Assembly (NCBI GenBank): GCA_045604965.1
Contig: JAZUPB010000023.1
Span: 124,001 to 188,000, forward strand
Source: JAISGQ01 sp045604965
GTDB taxonomy: Bacteria; Bacillota; Clostridia; Oscillospirales; Acutalibacteraceae
DNA length: 64,000 bases
Reading direction: 5' to 3'
This document shows, piece by piece, positions 18,286 to 27,442 of this stretch (positions are counted from its first letter, which is position 1; each line of letters begins with the position of its first letter). The translations under genes were made by a program, and so were the position numbers. The notes below the pieces were generated by a model. The model worked only from the letters and a program-made list of their open reading frames with translations. It was not told the DNA's origin and did not search any database.

Positions 18286-19190
18286 TAGTGAGCACCTCCT
18301 ATAATATCTGTAAGTTTATTGATGCCGTATTTATCCATTACACCGGGAAGGTTGTTTATAATATCGCGGCAGACAAAGGGATCGACAAGGTTTGCCGCAC
18401 CAACCTGCACAGCAGATGCACCTGCAAGCATCATTTCTATAACATCCTCGGCACAGGAAACGCCGCCCATACCGATGATGGGGATTTTAACCGCTTCGTA
18501 TACCTGATAGACCATTCTTACAGCCACAGGGAAGATAGCAGGACCGGAGAATCCACCCATCTTGTTTTTTATAACGGGCTTCTTTGTTTTAAGGTCTATT
18601 CTCATACCGAGCATAGTGTTGATCATACTCAGACCGTCTGCACCGGCATCCTCGCAGGCTTTTGCGATCTCAACGATGTTTGTAACATTGGGAGTGAGCT
18701 TTATGTATACAGGCTTTGTGGTGACCGCCTTGACAGCCTTTGTTATTGCCGATGCATTGGCAGGATCTGTACCAAAGCTCATACCTCCGTTGTGGACGTT
18801 GGGACAGCTGATGTTGACTTCTATTATATCTGCGTAATCATTTATTTTCTCACAGCAGTGGACATATTCCTCCACTGCAAAGCCACTGATATTGGCAACC
18901 AGAGGTTTGTGGAAAACAGCCTTGAGTTTCGGCAGCTCCTCGGCGATGACTCTGTCAATGCCGGGGTTCTGGAGACCTACGGAGTTTATCATACCTGAGG
19001 TACACTCAGCGATTCTCGGAGTAGGATTTCCGAATCGCGGTTCCATAGTTGTGCCCTTGAAAGAGAGAGAGCCGAGAATATTGATATCGTAAAGCTCTGC
19101 AAACTCGTAGCCGAAGCCGAAGGTTCCGCTTGCAGGGATTATGGGGTTATCAAGCTCAACGCCAGAAAGATTTACGCTCAGTCTGCCCAT
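18285..19190 (-). CDS. pyrD: Dihydroorotate dehydrogenase B (NAD+), catalytic subunit
   Basis: This FMN enzyme oxidises dihydroorotate to orotate and passes electrons to PyrK. 301 residues. It has an N-terminal PASGTFGFG, VNISCPNVHNGG with the catalytic Cys on a nearby loop, and a C-terminal GMGGV plus GASAVQVGAA for FMN phosphate. ATG 19190 follows AAAGGAGGAG; a longer frame to 19229 lies inside pyrK. It overlaps pyrK by 13 bases. Confidence 0.96.
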   Translation of the reverse strand: MGRLSVNLSGVELDNPIIPASGTFGFGYEFAELYDINILGSLSFKGTTMEPRFGNPTPRIAECTSGMINSVGLQNPGIDRVIAEELPKLKAVFHKPLVANISGFAVEEYVHCCEKINDYADIIEVNISCPNVHNGGMSFGTDPANASAITKAVKAVTTKPVYIKLTPNVTNIVEIAKACEDAGADGLSMINTMLGMRIDLKTKKPVIKNKMGGFSGPAIFPVAVRMVYQVYEAVKIPIIGMGGVSCAEDVIEMMLAGASAVQVGAANLVDPFVCRDIINNLPGVMDKYGINKLTDIIGGAH

Positions 19191-19921
19191 ATAATCTCCT
19201 CCTTTTCGAGGACAGGACCGTCCTTGCATATTCTTTTATTGCCGTAAAGGGTTTTGCAGGAGCAGCCCATACAGGCCCCGAAGCCGCAGCCCATACGCTC
19301 CTCAAAGCTCATCTGACCGCTTGTCCTTGTGCTGGCGTAAACGGAGCGCATCATAGGCTCGTTTCCGCAGCAGTAGAAATAGCTGTAATCAGTTATTTCA
19401 TCGAGAGCGGCCGTTGCAAAGCCCTTGATGCCGTAAGAGCCGTCAAAAGTGGTTACATAAGTGGTTATGCCGAGAGCTTCAAATTCATCCTTAAGAATCA
19501 TATCATCCTTGGTGTTGAATCCGAGAACAGCAGTTACCTTCTTGCCCTCAGAGACAAGCTTTTTACCGAGAGCATAAAGGGGAGGACAGCCGACACCGCC
19601 GCCTATGAGCAGAGGCTTGTCTCCGCTTTTTGAGGTGTCGTAGCCATTGCCAAGACCTGTCAGAACATCGAGCACGGCTCCCTCTTTAAGAGTGGTCATA
19701 TACTCAGTGCCGCGCCCGAGAACCTTGTAGATTATTGTGATGCTTTCGTTATCCCAGTCGCATACGGAGATAGGTCTGCGCAGGTAATAGCCGTCGAGTT
19801 TTATGTTTATGAACTGACCTGTAGCGGTCACAGCCGAGGTATCGCCAAGCAGCACCATTCTATATTGTGCTGCGGCGATCTTCTCGTTGGATTTTATTGT
19901 ATAAAGACCCTGTTTAGTCAT
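19178..19921 (-). CDS. pyrK: Dihydroorotate dehydrogenase B electron-transfer subunit
   Basis: PyrK carries FAD and a [2Fe-2S] cluster and passes electrons from PyrD to NAD+. 247 residues: the RRPISVCD flavin motif (about residue 53), GGGVGCPPLY for NAD, and C-terminal Cys ligands in CGFGACMGCSC and a later C-K-D-G-P (about residues 212-237). It precedes pyrD and overlaps it. Confidence 0.96.
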   Translation of the reverse strand: MTKQGLYTIKSNEKIAAAQYRMVLLGDTSAVTATGQFINIKLDGYYLRRPISVCDWDNESITIIYKVLGRGTEYMTTLKEGAVLDVLTGLGNGYDTSKSGDKPLLIGGGVGCPPLYALGKKLVSEGKKVTAVLGFNTKDDMILKDEFEALGITTYVTTFDGSYGIKGFATAALDEITDYSYFYCCGNEPMMRSVYASTRTSGQMSFEERMGCGFGACMGCSCKTLYGNKRICKDGPVLEKEEIIWAD

Positions 19922-19932
19922 CTTAACACACC

Positions 19933-22900
19933 TTAAGAATCTATTGTAGAAATGCAGAGAGTGGTTTCCTCAAGAACGTCCAGAAGAACGCGGACAGTGT
20001 CAAGGGAGGTGAACATTGTGATGTTGTTTTCAACAGCACAGCGGCGGATTTCGTGGCCGTCGGATTCGCCGTTGGGGAGGCTGATGTCGCGAGTGTTGAT
20101 TATATATGTGACATAGCCCTTGCGGATGGAATCGAGGATCTCTTCGCTGCCGTCGCTAATCTTTGTGCGGCTTCTGGTGCGGATACCGTGACTCTTTAAG
20201 AAGTTTGCGGTGCCGTGAGTAGCCTCGATGTTGAAGCCGAGGTTATAGAAACGTCTGATAAGGGGAAGAGACTCTTCCTTATCCTTATCTGCAATGGTTG
20301 CAAACAGAGTGCCGTAGCTCTTTACATACATACCGCTGGACTGCAGAGCCTTCCACAGTGCGCGGGTAAGCTTGTTGTCATAACCGATAGCCTCGCCGGT
20401 GGACTTCATTTCGGGGGAGAGATAAGCGTCCATGCCTCTGAGCTTGGAGAAGGAGAAAGCAGGAGCCTTGACATACCAGCGTTCTTTCTCTGCCGGATAC
20501 ATTTCGGTGATACCCTGCTCGCGGAGGGAATGACCGAGGATAACAAGGGTTGCGATGTCAGCGAGAGACCAGCCTGTAGCCTTGCTGATGAAGGGAACAG
20601 TACGGGAAGAACGGGGGTTGACCTCGATTACATATACATCGTCCTTTTCATCGACAATGAACTGGATATTGAACAGACCGACGATGCCGATACCGAGACC
20701 AAGTCTGCGTGTGTAATCGAGGATAGTGTCCTTAGCCTTCTGGCTTACGGAGAAGGTGGGGTATACGCTTATGGAGTCACCGGAGTGGATACCGGTTCTC
20801 TCAACGTGCTCCATAATGCCGGGGCAGAATACGTCGGTGCCGTCGCATACAGCGTCAACTTCGAGCTCCTTGCCCTGGATATACTTGTCAACCAGAACAG
20901 GCTGATCTTCATCAATCTGTACAGCTTCCTTGAGGTAGCGTCTAAGAGCCTCCTCGTTGCTGACGATTCTCATAGCTCTGCCGCCGAGAACGTAGCTGGG
21001 ACGTACAAGAACGGGATAGCCGATCTCATTGGCAGCCTTTACGCCGTCTTCAATGTTGGTGACAGCCTGACCCTTGGGCTGGGGTATTTCAAGCTGCTCC
21101 ATAATCTTTTCGAAGCTGTCGCGGTTTTCAGCGCGCTCGATAGCAGCGTTGTCGGTACCGATGAGCTTGACGCCTCTCTTTTCGAGGGGAGCAGCGAGGT
21201 TGATAGCGGTCTGACCGCCGAGGGATGCGATAACGCCGAAGGGCTTTTCAAGCTCAACGATGTTCATAACATCCTCAACTGTAAGAGGCTCAAAGTAGAG
21301 CTTGTCGGAGCAGGTGTAGTCGGTAGATACGGTTTCGGGGTTATTGTTTATAATAATAGCCTCGTAGCCTGCCTTCTTGATGGTGGTAACAGCGTGAACG
21401 GTGGAGTAGTCGAACTCAACACCCTGACCGATTCTGATAGGACCTGCGCCGAGAACGATGACCTTCTTGCGGTCGGATACAGGGGACTCATTCTCTTCCT
21501 CATAGGTGGAGTAAAGATAAGGAACATAGCTTGCGTGCTCGCCTGCACAGGAGTCGATCATCTTATAGACAGGGAACATATTGTTTTCCTTGCGGAAAGC
21601 GTAGACTTCATCTTCAGTGCAATCCCAGAGCTTTGCAATGTACTTGTCGGAGAAGCCCATTCTTTTTGCCTTGTAGAGGACTTCCTTGTCAAACTTTGCA
21701 GCTTCGACGACATTTTCCATCACAACGATGTTCTTGAGCTTGTCAAGGAAGAGCATATCTATCTGAGTAGCGTTGCAGATGAGACCGAGGTCAACACCGT
21801 CACGCATAAGCTTTGCGATAGCATAGAGTCTGTCATCTGTAGGAGTGCTTATATACTTGATAAGCTCGTCATCGGTCATATGATCGAACTTCTCCATATA
21901 GATGTGGCATACACCGATCTCGAGGGAACGTACAGCCTTAAGGAAGCTTTCCTCAAGAGTACGTGCGATGCTCATAACCTCGCCTGTTGCCTTCATCTGA
22001 GTGCTGAGGGTGTTGTTTGCGTCAGCAAACTTATCGAAGGGGAAGCGAGCAACCTTTGCGACTACATAGTCGAGAGCAGGCTCAGCAGCAGCGGTAGCGG
22101 TAGAAAGCTGTATCTCATCAAGATGCATACCGACTGCAACCTTTGCGGTAACTCTTGCAATGGGGAAGCCGCTTGCCTTGGAAGCGAGAGCGGAAGAACG
22201 GGAAACTCTGGGGTTAACCTCGATGACGTAATATTTGAAGCTGTTGGGGTCGAGAGCGAACTGGACGTTGCAGCCGCCTTCGATTTTAAGAGCGCGGATT
22301 ATGCGCAGTGCGCTGTCGCGGAGAAGCTGGCATTCCTTGTTTGTAAGGGTCTGGCAGGGAGCGACAACGATGGAGTCACCGGTGTGAACGCCTACGGGAT
22401 CGAAGTTTTCCATATTGCAGACTGTTATTGCAGTGTCTGCCTTGTCGCGCATTACTTCGTATTCGATCTCCTTGTAACCCTTAATGCTCTTTTCAACAAG
22501 CACCTGGTGAACAGGGGAAAGCTTGAGAGCGTTCTTCATTATCTCGCAGAGCTCTTCTTCGTTGTCTGCAAAACCGCCGCCTGTACCGCCGAGGGTAAAT
22601 GCGGGACGGAGAACAACAGGATAGCCGATTTCCTCAGCTGCAGCGATAGCTTCCTTGATAGAGTGGGTGATGACAGAGGGGAGAACAGGCTCGCCAAGCT
22701 CTTCGCAGAGCTGCTTGAACAGCTCTCTGTCCTCAGCTCGCTCAATGCTTTCGCAGGAGGTGCCGAGAAGCTCTACCTGACATTCGGCGAGTATGCCTTT
22801 CTTTGCAAGCTGCATAGCAAGGTTAAGACCGGTCTGACCGCCGATGCCGGGGATAATTGCGTCAGGACGTTCATAGCGGAGCACCTTTGCCATAAACTCA

Positions 22901-23112
22901 AGGTTCAGGGGCTCCATATATACCTTGTCTGCGATAGTGGTGTCGGTCATTATTGTTGCGGGGTTAGAGTTGCAGAGGATTACTTCGTAGCCCTCTTCCT
23001 TGAGAGCGAGGCAGGCCTGTGTGCCTGCATAGTCAAATTCAGCGGCCTGTCCGATAACTATAGGACCTGAGCCGATAACGAGTATCTTGTGTATATCAGT
23101 GCGCTTAGGCAT
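19933..23112 (-). CDS. carB: Carbamoyl-phosphate synthase large subunit
   Basis: CarB makes carbamoyl phosphate from bicarbonate, ammonia and two ATP. 1059 residues in the normal order: carboxyphosphate half (about 1-400; GSGPIVIGQAAEFDYAG at the start), oligomerisation part, carbamate half (about 550-935; GAGPIRIGQGVEFDYS) and the allosteric MGS-like domain at the end. Both ATP-grasp halves keep P-R-x-S-R-S/T motifs (NPRVSRSS, NPRSSRT). The enzyme core looks intact, in contrast to its partner CarA 24 bases upstream. Confidence 0.97.
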   Translation of the reverse strand: MPKRTDIHKILVIGSGPIVIGQAAEFDYAGTQACLALKEEGYEVILCNSNPATIMTDTTIADKVYMEPLNLEFMAKVLRYERPDAIIPGIGGQTGLNLAMQLAKKGILAECQVELLGTSCESIERAEDRELFKQLCEELGEPVLPSVITHSIKEAIAAAEEIGYPVVLRPAFTLGGTGGGFADNEEELCEIMKNALKLSPVHQVLVEKSIKGYKEIEYEVMRDKADTAITVCNMENFDPVGVHTGDSIVVAPCQTLTNKECQLLRDSALRIIRALKIEGGCNVQFALDPNSFKYYVIEVNPRVSRSSALASKASGFPIARVTAKVAVGMHLDEIQLSTATAAAEPALDYVVAKVARFPFDKFADANNTLSTQMKATGEVMSIARTLEESFLKAVRSLEIGVCHIYMEKFDHMTDDELIKYISTPTDDRLYAIAKLMRDGVDLGLICNATQIDMLFLDKLKNIVVMENVVEAAKFDKEVLYKAKRMGFSDKYIAKLWDCTEDEVYAFRKENNMFPVYKMIDSCAGEHASYVPYLYSTYEEENESPVSDRKKVIVLGAGPIRIGQGVEFDYSTVHAVTTIKKAGYEAIIINNNPETVSTDYTCSDKLYFEPLTVEDVMNIVELEKPFGVIASLGGQTAINLAAPLEKRGVKLIGTDNAAIERAENRDSFEKIMEQLEIPQPKGQAVTNIEDGVKAANEIGYPVLVRPSYVLGGRAMRIVSNEEALRRYLKEAVQIDEDQPVLVDKYIQGKELEVDAVCDGTDVFCPGIMEHVERTGIHSGDSISVYPTFSVSQKAKDTILDYTRRLGLGIGIVGLFNIQFIVDEKDDVYVIEVNPRSSRTVPFISKATGWSLADIATLVILGHSLREQGITEMYPAEKERWYVKAPAFSFSKLRGMDAYLSPEMKSTGEAIGYDNKLTRALWKALQSSGMYVKSYGTLFATIADKDKEESLPLIRRFYNLGFNIEATHGTANFLKSHGIRTRSRTKISDGSEEILDSIRKGYVTYIINTRDISLPNGESDGHEIRRCAVENNITMFTSLDTVRVLLDVLEETTLCISTIDS

Positions 23113-23136
23113 TAAGATCGCATCCTTTCGTTCTAA

Positions 23137-24222
23137 TTATTTCTTCTTGATGATGGAAACGAAATCGTCAAACATAAACTCACAGTCGTGAGGACCGGGA
23201 GCGCTTTCGGGATTGCACTGAACGGAGAAGACCTTATCTTCCTCGCACTTTACACCCTCAACGATATCCTCGTGGATAGCCTTGTAAGTTATGGTGAGTT
23301 TTGTGTTTTCAAGGCTCTCAGCACTTACGGCGTGAGTATGGTTATGACAGGCGGAATAGACCTTGCCTGTTTCGATGTTCTTGATAGGATGGCTTCCGCA
23401 GCGTCCGCACTTGAGACGGTAAGTCTCAGCGCCGTATGAGCGGCAGAGCAGCTCGTGACCGAGACCTATGCCCATCATAGGCAGCTTGCCCTGCAGGTTT
23501 TTAAGGGTCTCAACAACTTCGGGAAGCTCCTCGGGGCAGCCGGGACCGTTGGAGATAACAACGCCGTCGGGACGTGCTGCGAGGATATCCTCGGCAGTAG
23601 AGTTCCAGGGCATAATTATAACATTGCAGGCGCGGGCGTTGAGGCAGCGGATAATATTGAGCTTGATGCCGAGATCGATAGCAACCACATTGTGGACGTG
23701 GTTGGAGGTACGGGAGTACCAGCGCTTGCGGCAGCTTACAAAGGGAACGGGAGTTTCGGGAACAGGAGTCGCCGCGATGGTTGCAAGAGCTTCCTCCTTG
23801 GGAGTCTCTGCGTTTGTGATAAGTGCTCTGCAGGAACCGCCGTCACGAAGTCTTTTCGTAAGCTTTCTTGTGTCAATACCTGTAAGACCGGGCACGTTGT
23901 TTTCCTCGAGGATCTCAGAGAGAGTCTTGGTGTATCTGAAATTGCTGGGGTAGTCGTTGTATTCTCTTGTGACAAGAGCGGCGATATCGGGGATTCTTGT
24001 TTCAAAGTCATCGTCAGCCATACCGTAGTTGCCGATGAGCGGATAGGTCATAACGACCATCTTCTGAGCGTATGCAGGGTCGGAAATTACCTCCTGATAG
24101 CCTGCCATTGCGGTGTTGAATACCAGCTCGCAGACTCTGTCAACGGTGTTGTCGCCGAAGCCCTCGCCGTAGTACTCTGTGCCGTCCTCCAGCACGATCT
24201 TTCTCTTTACTCTGCTTTCCAT
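23137..24222 (-). CDS. carA: Carbamoyl-phosphate synthase small subunit with degenerate glutaminase site
   Basis: CarA normally hydrolyses glutamine and channels ammonia to CarB. The 361-residue chain has the N-terminal CPSase_sm domain (about 1-140, ending in G-I-D-T-R-K-L-T) and the class I amidotransferase domain. The nucleophile elbow, normally GICLGHQ, reads GIGLGHE (Gly codon 23464-23466). The normal Q-x-H-P-E reads QCNPE (Asn codon 23212-23214). Cys and His of the triad are thus both lost, while Glu and the PGPHD tail remain. Glutamine hydrolysis is unlikely; a structural, ammonia-dependent role is inferred. ATG 24222 follows GAAAGGAAG and overlaps pyrC by 16 bases. Confidence 0.93.
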   Translation of the reverse strand: MESRVKRKIVLEDGTEYYGEGFGDNTVDRVCELVFNTAMAGYQEVISDPAYAQKMVVMTYPLIGNYGMADDDFETRIPDIAALVTREYNDYPSNFRYTKTLSEILEENNVPGLTGIDTRKLTKRLRDGGSCRALITNAETPKEEALATIAATPVPETPVPFVSCRKRWYSRTSNHVHNVVAIDLGIKLNIIRCLNARACNVIIMPWNSTAEDILAARPDGVVISNGPGCPEELPEVVETLKNLQGKLPMMGIGLGHELLCRSYGAETYRLKCGRCGSHPIKNIETGKVYSACHNHTHAVSAESLENTKLTITYKAIHEDIVEGVKCEEDKVFSVQCNPESAPGPHDCEFMFDDFVSIIKKK

Positions 24223-25478
24223 ACCGTACTTCCTTTCACTGTAGTCTGTATACATTTGCCCCAAACCTTCGCACCGTCAAAAGGCGTTGCGCGTCCCATT
24301 GAGAGGAACTGTGAGGGGTCGATATTGTACTGCGCGTTGAGGTCGAACACTGTGAAATCAGCGCTTTCGCCCTCTTTTATATCCGAACCTATGCCGAATC
24401 GGTCCTTTGCGTTATCGTGCATAAGCTCCATCAGCTTTTCCAAAGTGATTATTCCGGGTTTGACGAGATATGTATAGCAAGCGGCAAAGCTTGTTTCTAT
24501 ACCTACAACGCCCATGACGCTCTTTTCAAGGCCTCTTGATTTTTCTTCAGCCGAGTGCGGAGCGTGGTCTGTGGCGATCATATCTATAGTTCCATCGCAT
24601 ATGCCCTCGATCAGCGCCTTGCGGTCTTCCTCCGAGCGGATTGGAGGATTCATCTTCCACTTGCCGTCCTCCTTGAGATCAGCATCGGAAAAGACCAGAT
24701 AATGAGGAGCTGTTTCACAGGTGACGTCGATTCCCTCACGCTTTGCCTGCCTGATTATCTCTACGCTTTCCTTGGTGGAAATGTGACATACGTGATATTT
24801 GCAGCCGATTTCACGGACGAGTTTCAAGTCTCGTGCAATCGGCCCCCATTCACTTTCGGAGCAGATGCCTCTGTGGCCGTGAGCTTTTGCATACTCGCCG
24901 TCGTGGATGTATCCGCCGTGAAGCAGTGAATTATCCTCGCAGTGAGCAACTATTATTTTATCAAGAGCCTTTGCTTTTTCCATAGCTTCACGCATAAGGC
25001 TTTCCGACTGCACTCCGCGTCCGTCGTCGGAGAAGCCTGCGACTCTCGGTGCGAGAGCATCCATATCGGACAGCTCCTGGCCCATCTGACCTTTTGTTAT
25101 CGTTCCGTAAGGATAAACATTGACTACGGCGTCAGTTTTGATTATACTTTCCTGTACAGCCAGATTTTCACTGCTGTCGGGAGTCGGATTAAGATTCGGC
25201 ATAGTGCATACATTGGTAAAACCGCCGCGTGCAGATGCCATAGATCCGGTGCGTATCGTTTCTTTATAAGAAAAACCCGGCTCTCTGAAATGTACGTGTA
25301 CATCAGTGAGACCGGGAAAAATATAATAATTTGAAAAATCAAACACTGCCCCGTCAGCTGCTGACAGGTTTGTGGAGTGATTAGGGGAAACAGAAACAAT
25401 ACGACCATCGTGAACGGAAACAGTTGTTTTGACAAATTTTTTACCTGTATAAACAACAGCATTCGCCAGATGCATCAT
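24207..25478 (-). CDS. pyrC: Dihydroorotase (class I)
   Basis: PyrC cyclises carbamoyl-aspartate to dihydroorotate with a binuclear zinc site. 423 residues of the Bacillus-type class: DVHVHFREPG (zinc H-x-H, about residue 52), a metal His in AHCEDNSL, HISTKE, and a late ATDHAPHS with the catalytic Asp. It is the promoter-proximal gene of the operon. ATG 25478 was chosen because AATGGAGGT stands 8 bases ahead; a frame to 25508 has no ribosome-binding site. Confidence 0.95.
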   Translation of the reverse strand: MMHLANAVVYTGKKFVKTTVSVHDGRIVSVSPNHSTNLSAADGAVFDFSNYYIFPGLTDVHVHFREPGFSYKETIRTGSMASARGGFTNVCTMPNLNPTPDSSENLAVQESIIKTDAVVNVYPYGTITKGQMGQELSDMDALAPRVAGFSDDGRGVQSESLMREAMEKAKALDKIIVAHCEDNSLLHGGYIHDGEYAKAHGHRGICSESEWGPIARDLKLVREIGCKYHVCHISTKESVEIIRQAKREGIDVTCETAPHYLVFSDADLKEDGKWKMNPPIRSEEDRKALIEGICDGTIDMIATDHAPHSAEEKSRGLEKSVMGVVGIETSFAACYTYLVKPGIITLEKLMELMHDNAKDRFGIGSDIKEGESADFTVFDLNAQYNIDPSQFLSMGRATPFDGAKVWGKCIQTTVKGSTVWKAE

Positions 25479-25520
25479 GTGTCTTGACCTCCATTGGATT
25501 CTGTGCATTGCATTTCTTTA

Positions 25521-25549
25521 ATTATACCCATATACGACAATATTGTCAA
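25521..25549 (-). promoter_or_regulatory. Promoter of the pyrimidine operon
   Basis: On the minus strand TTGACA (rc of 25544-25549), a 17-base spacer and a perfect TATAAT (rc of 25521-25526). Transcription should begin near 25514, only about 36 bases before pyrC. That leaves no room for a PyrR-type attenuator. Confidence 0.85.
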
Positions 25550-25598
25550 ATAGAAAAAGCAGTACAATTCGGATGTATTTTTGGAGGATTATACAGTG

Positions 25599-25649
25599 GT
25601 GTGAATAGTGCACAAAATAGCAGCGCAGCGAATGTGCAATTTCTCACAC
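25599..25649. repeat. Interrupted inverted repeat between the pyr and his promoters
   Basis: GTGTGA (25599-25604) pairs with TCACAC (25644-25649) and TGCACA (25609-25614) with TGTGCA (25633-25638). The dyad is interrupted and lies between the two divergent promoters, upstream of the his -35. It could be an operator for a regulator of either operon or a chance dyad. Confidence 0.45.
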
Positions 25650-25668
25650 TACCATATTAGCGCTTTAC

Positions 25669-25697
25669 TTGACTACTATGATAAAGTATAGTAAGAT
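25669..25697 (+). promoter_or_regulatory. Promoter of the histidine operon
   Basis: TTGACT (25669-25674), a 17-base spacer and TAAGAT (25692-25697). The leader to hisZ is about 22 bases, so no T-box or attenuator fits. Confidence 0.7.
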
Positions 25698-25725
25698 ATA
25701 ACCAATCTAAAACGGAGGAACCGCT

Positions 25726-26802
25726 ATGAACATTTCAGATAAGATACTCAGAGCAGAGGAGAGCGCATCTCTGAAGCTGCGAACAATATATGCAGAAAAC
25801 GGCTATATGCCGTACAGTATGAGCAAATTCGAGGAATACGATCTTTATGCAAGAAACCGAGCATTTCTTCGCGGAGAGGAAATAATCACATTCAACGACT
25901 TGGCAGGTCATCTTATGGCGCTTAAGCCTGACGTTACTCTTTCCATAGTAAAGAATGATCCTGCAGAGAGCAGGCTGCGCAAGGTGTATTATAATGAAAA
26001 TGTATACCGTGTGGCAGGAGGAACAAAGGAATTCAGAGAAATAATGCAGTCGGGACTTGAGTGCATCGGAGATGTAGACCTTTTTGCGGTGTGCGAAGTC
26101 CTGGACATTGCCTGCAAGAGTCTGGAGGTTCTCGGCGGAGAAAATCTGCTGGTAATTTCACATATGGGACTTCTTTCGGGACTTCTCGATGAGGCTGATT
26201 TGAGCTCGGATCAGAAGAAGGATCTTCTTTCCTGCATCAGCGCAAAGAACGAGCATTCACTCAAGGAAAAATGCATTGAATGGGGAGTGGAAGCAGACCT
26301 CACCGAAAAACTGGCATCACTTGCTTCCCTCTATGCACCGCTTGCAAAAAGCATAGAAGCCATTAAAAAGCTGAGTGTAAATGATCAGACACATGCTGCA
26401 GTAAAAGAGCTTGAGGATATATCCGCAGTGCTCCATTCAAAGAATATAATGCTTGATTTCTCGCTTGTAAACGATATGAGATACTATAACGGCATTATTT
26501 TCCAGGGCTTTATAAGCAGTGTTCCCGAAGCAGTGCTGTCAGGCGGCAGATATGACAAACTGCTTGCAAGATTCGGAAAGAGCGGCGGAGCCATAGGCTT
26601 TGCGGTTTATCTTGACCAGATAGCAAGAGCAAATTCAAAGCGAAATGAGCTTGATGTTGATGTGCTTCTGATTTATAATAAAAAGACTGCTATTGATGAG
26701 GTCTTTGCCAAGATAGCAGAGATCCAGAAAAGCGGCAGAAGTGTCAGAGCACAGACAGAAGATTTCGGAGACCTTCGCTTCGGCGAAATAATCAGGCTTT
26801 AA
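25726..26802 (+). CDS. hisZ: ATP phosphoribosyltransferase regulatory subunit HisZ
   Basis: HisZ is a histidyl-tRNA-synthetase paralogue without synthetase activity that forms the octameric enzyme with short-form HisG. The 358-residue protein shows HisRS-like parts (LMALKPDVTLSIVK, a motif-2-like region near residue 85; LSGGRYDKLLARFG near the end) but lacks a C-terminal anticodon-binding domain. It begins the operon and stands 16 bases ahead of hisG. CGGAGGA precedes the ATG. Confidence 0.93.
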   Translation: MNISDKILRAEESASLKLRTIYAENGYMPYSMSKFEEYDLYARNRAFLRGEEIITFNDLAGHLMALKPDVTLSIVKNDPAESRLRKVYYNENVYRVAGGTKEFREIMQSGLECIGDVDLFAVCEVLDIACKSLEVLGGENLLVISHMGLLSGLLDEADLSSDQKKDLLSCISAKNEHSLKEKCIEWGVEADLTEKLASLASLYAPLAKSIEAIKKLSVNDQTHAAVKELEDISAVLHSKNIMLDFSLVNDMRYYNGIIFQGFISSVPEAVLSGGRYDKLLARFGKSGGAIGFAVYLDQIARANSKRNELDVDVLLIYNKKTAIDEVFAKIAEIQKSGRSVRAQTEDFGDLRFGEIIRL

Positions 26803-26818
26803 GAAAGGGGCAGCGAAA

Positions 26819-27442
26819 ATGATAAATATAGCATTACCGAAAGGCCGCCTCGGAGAAAAGGCCTATGAAATATTTGAAAAAGCAGGCTGCGGCTGTCCGT
26901 CGATAAAGGAAAAGAACCGCAAGCTGGTGTTTGAGAATGAGGAGTGCGGAGTCCGTTACTTCTGGGTAAAGCCCTCTGACGTTTCCATCTATGTAGAGCG
27001 TGGCGCTGCTGATATAGGTGTTGCAGGAAAGGATATCCTGCTTGAGTATGAGCCCGATGTTTTTGAACTTCTAGACTTGGGAATAGGCAAATGCCGCATG
27101 GCTGTTGCAGGTCCCAAGGAGTTTTCAGACGACGGAAGAGATGTGCTGAAGGTTGCGACAAAGTTCCCCAATATAGCACGTACTTACTATAATTCCAAAT
27201 CCAGAGTTATCGATATAATCAAGCTTTCGGGCTCTATAGAGCTTGCACCGCTGCTGGGACTTTCCGATGTTATAGTCGATATCGTAGAAACAGGCGCGAC
27301 ACTCAAGGAAAACGGACTTGAACCGAAAGAGGATATAGTTGATATCAGCGCACGTCTTATCGCCAATAAAGTAAGCTATCGATTCAAGAGCGAAGAGATA
27401 AGCCGCATACGCGATCAGATAGAGAAAAACCAAAACAACTAA
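26819..27442 (+). CDS. hisG: ATP phosphoribosyltransferase, short form
   Basis: HisG joins ATP and PRPP in the first step of histidine synthesis. At 207 residues it is the short form without the regulatory C-terminal domain, which fits the presence of HisZ. It starts with INIALPKGRLGE. The middle has VAGKDILLE, and the PRPP loop is IVDIVETGATLKENGL (about residues 157-172). It is followed by the hairpin array, not directly by hisD. Confidence 0.95.
   Translation: MINIALPKGRLGEKAYEIFEKAGCGCPSIKEKNRKLVFENEECGVRYFWVKPSDVSIYVERGAADIGVAGKDILLEYEPDVFELLDLGIGKCRMAVAGPKEFSDDGRDVLKVATKFPNIARTYYNSKSRVIDIIKLSGSIELAPLLGLSDVIVDIVETGATLKENGLEPKEDIVDISARLIANKVSYRFKSEEISRIRDQIEKNQNN

Noticed and set aside
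20215..23070. A 951-codon open frame on the plus strand opposite carB
   Set aside because: It mirrors the third-position pattern of carB, has no ribosome-binding site or known motif, and its sequence is Cys/Ser/Leu-rich as antisense frames are. carB is certain.
23137..24222. CarA active-site changes as a sequencing error or pseudogene
   Set aside because: Two separate substitutions at exactly the catalytic positions, with no frameshift or stop and with the rest of the protein conserved, fit selection better than error. Error still cannot be ruled out from one sequence.
25479..25514. PyrR-type attenuator in the pyrC leader
   Set aside because: The leader is only about 36 bases and holds no terminator/antiterminator pair.
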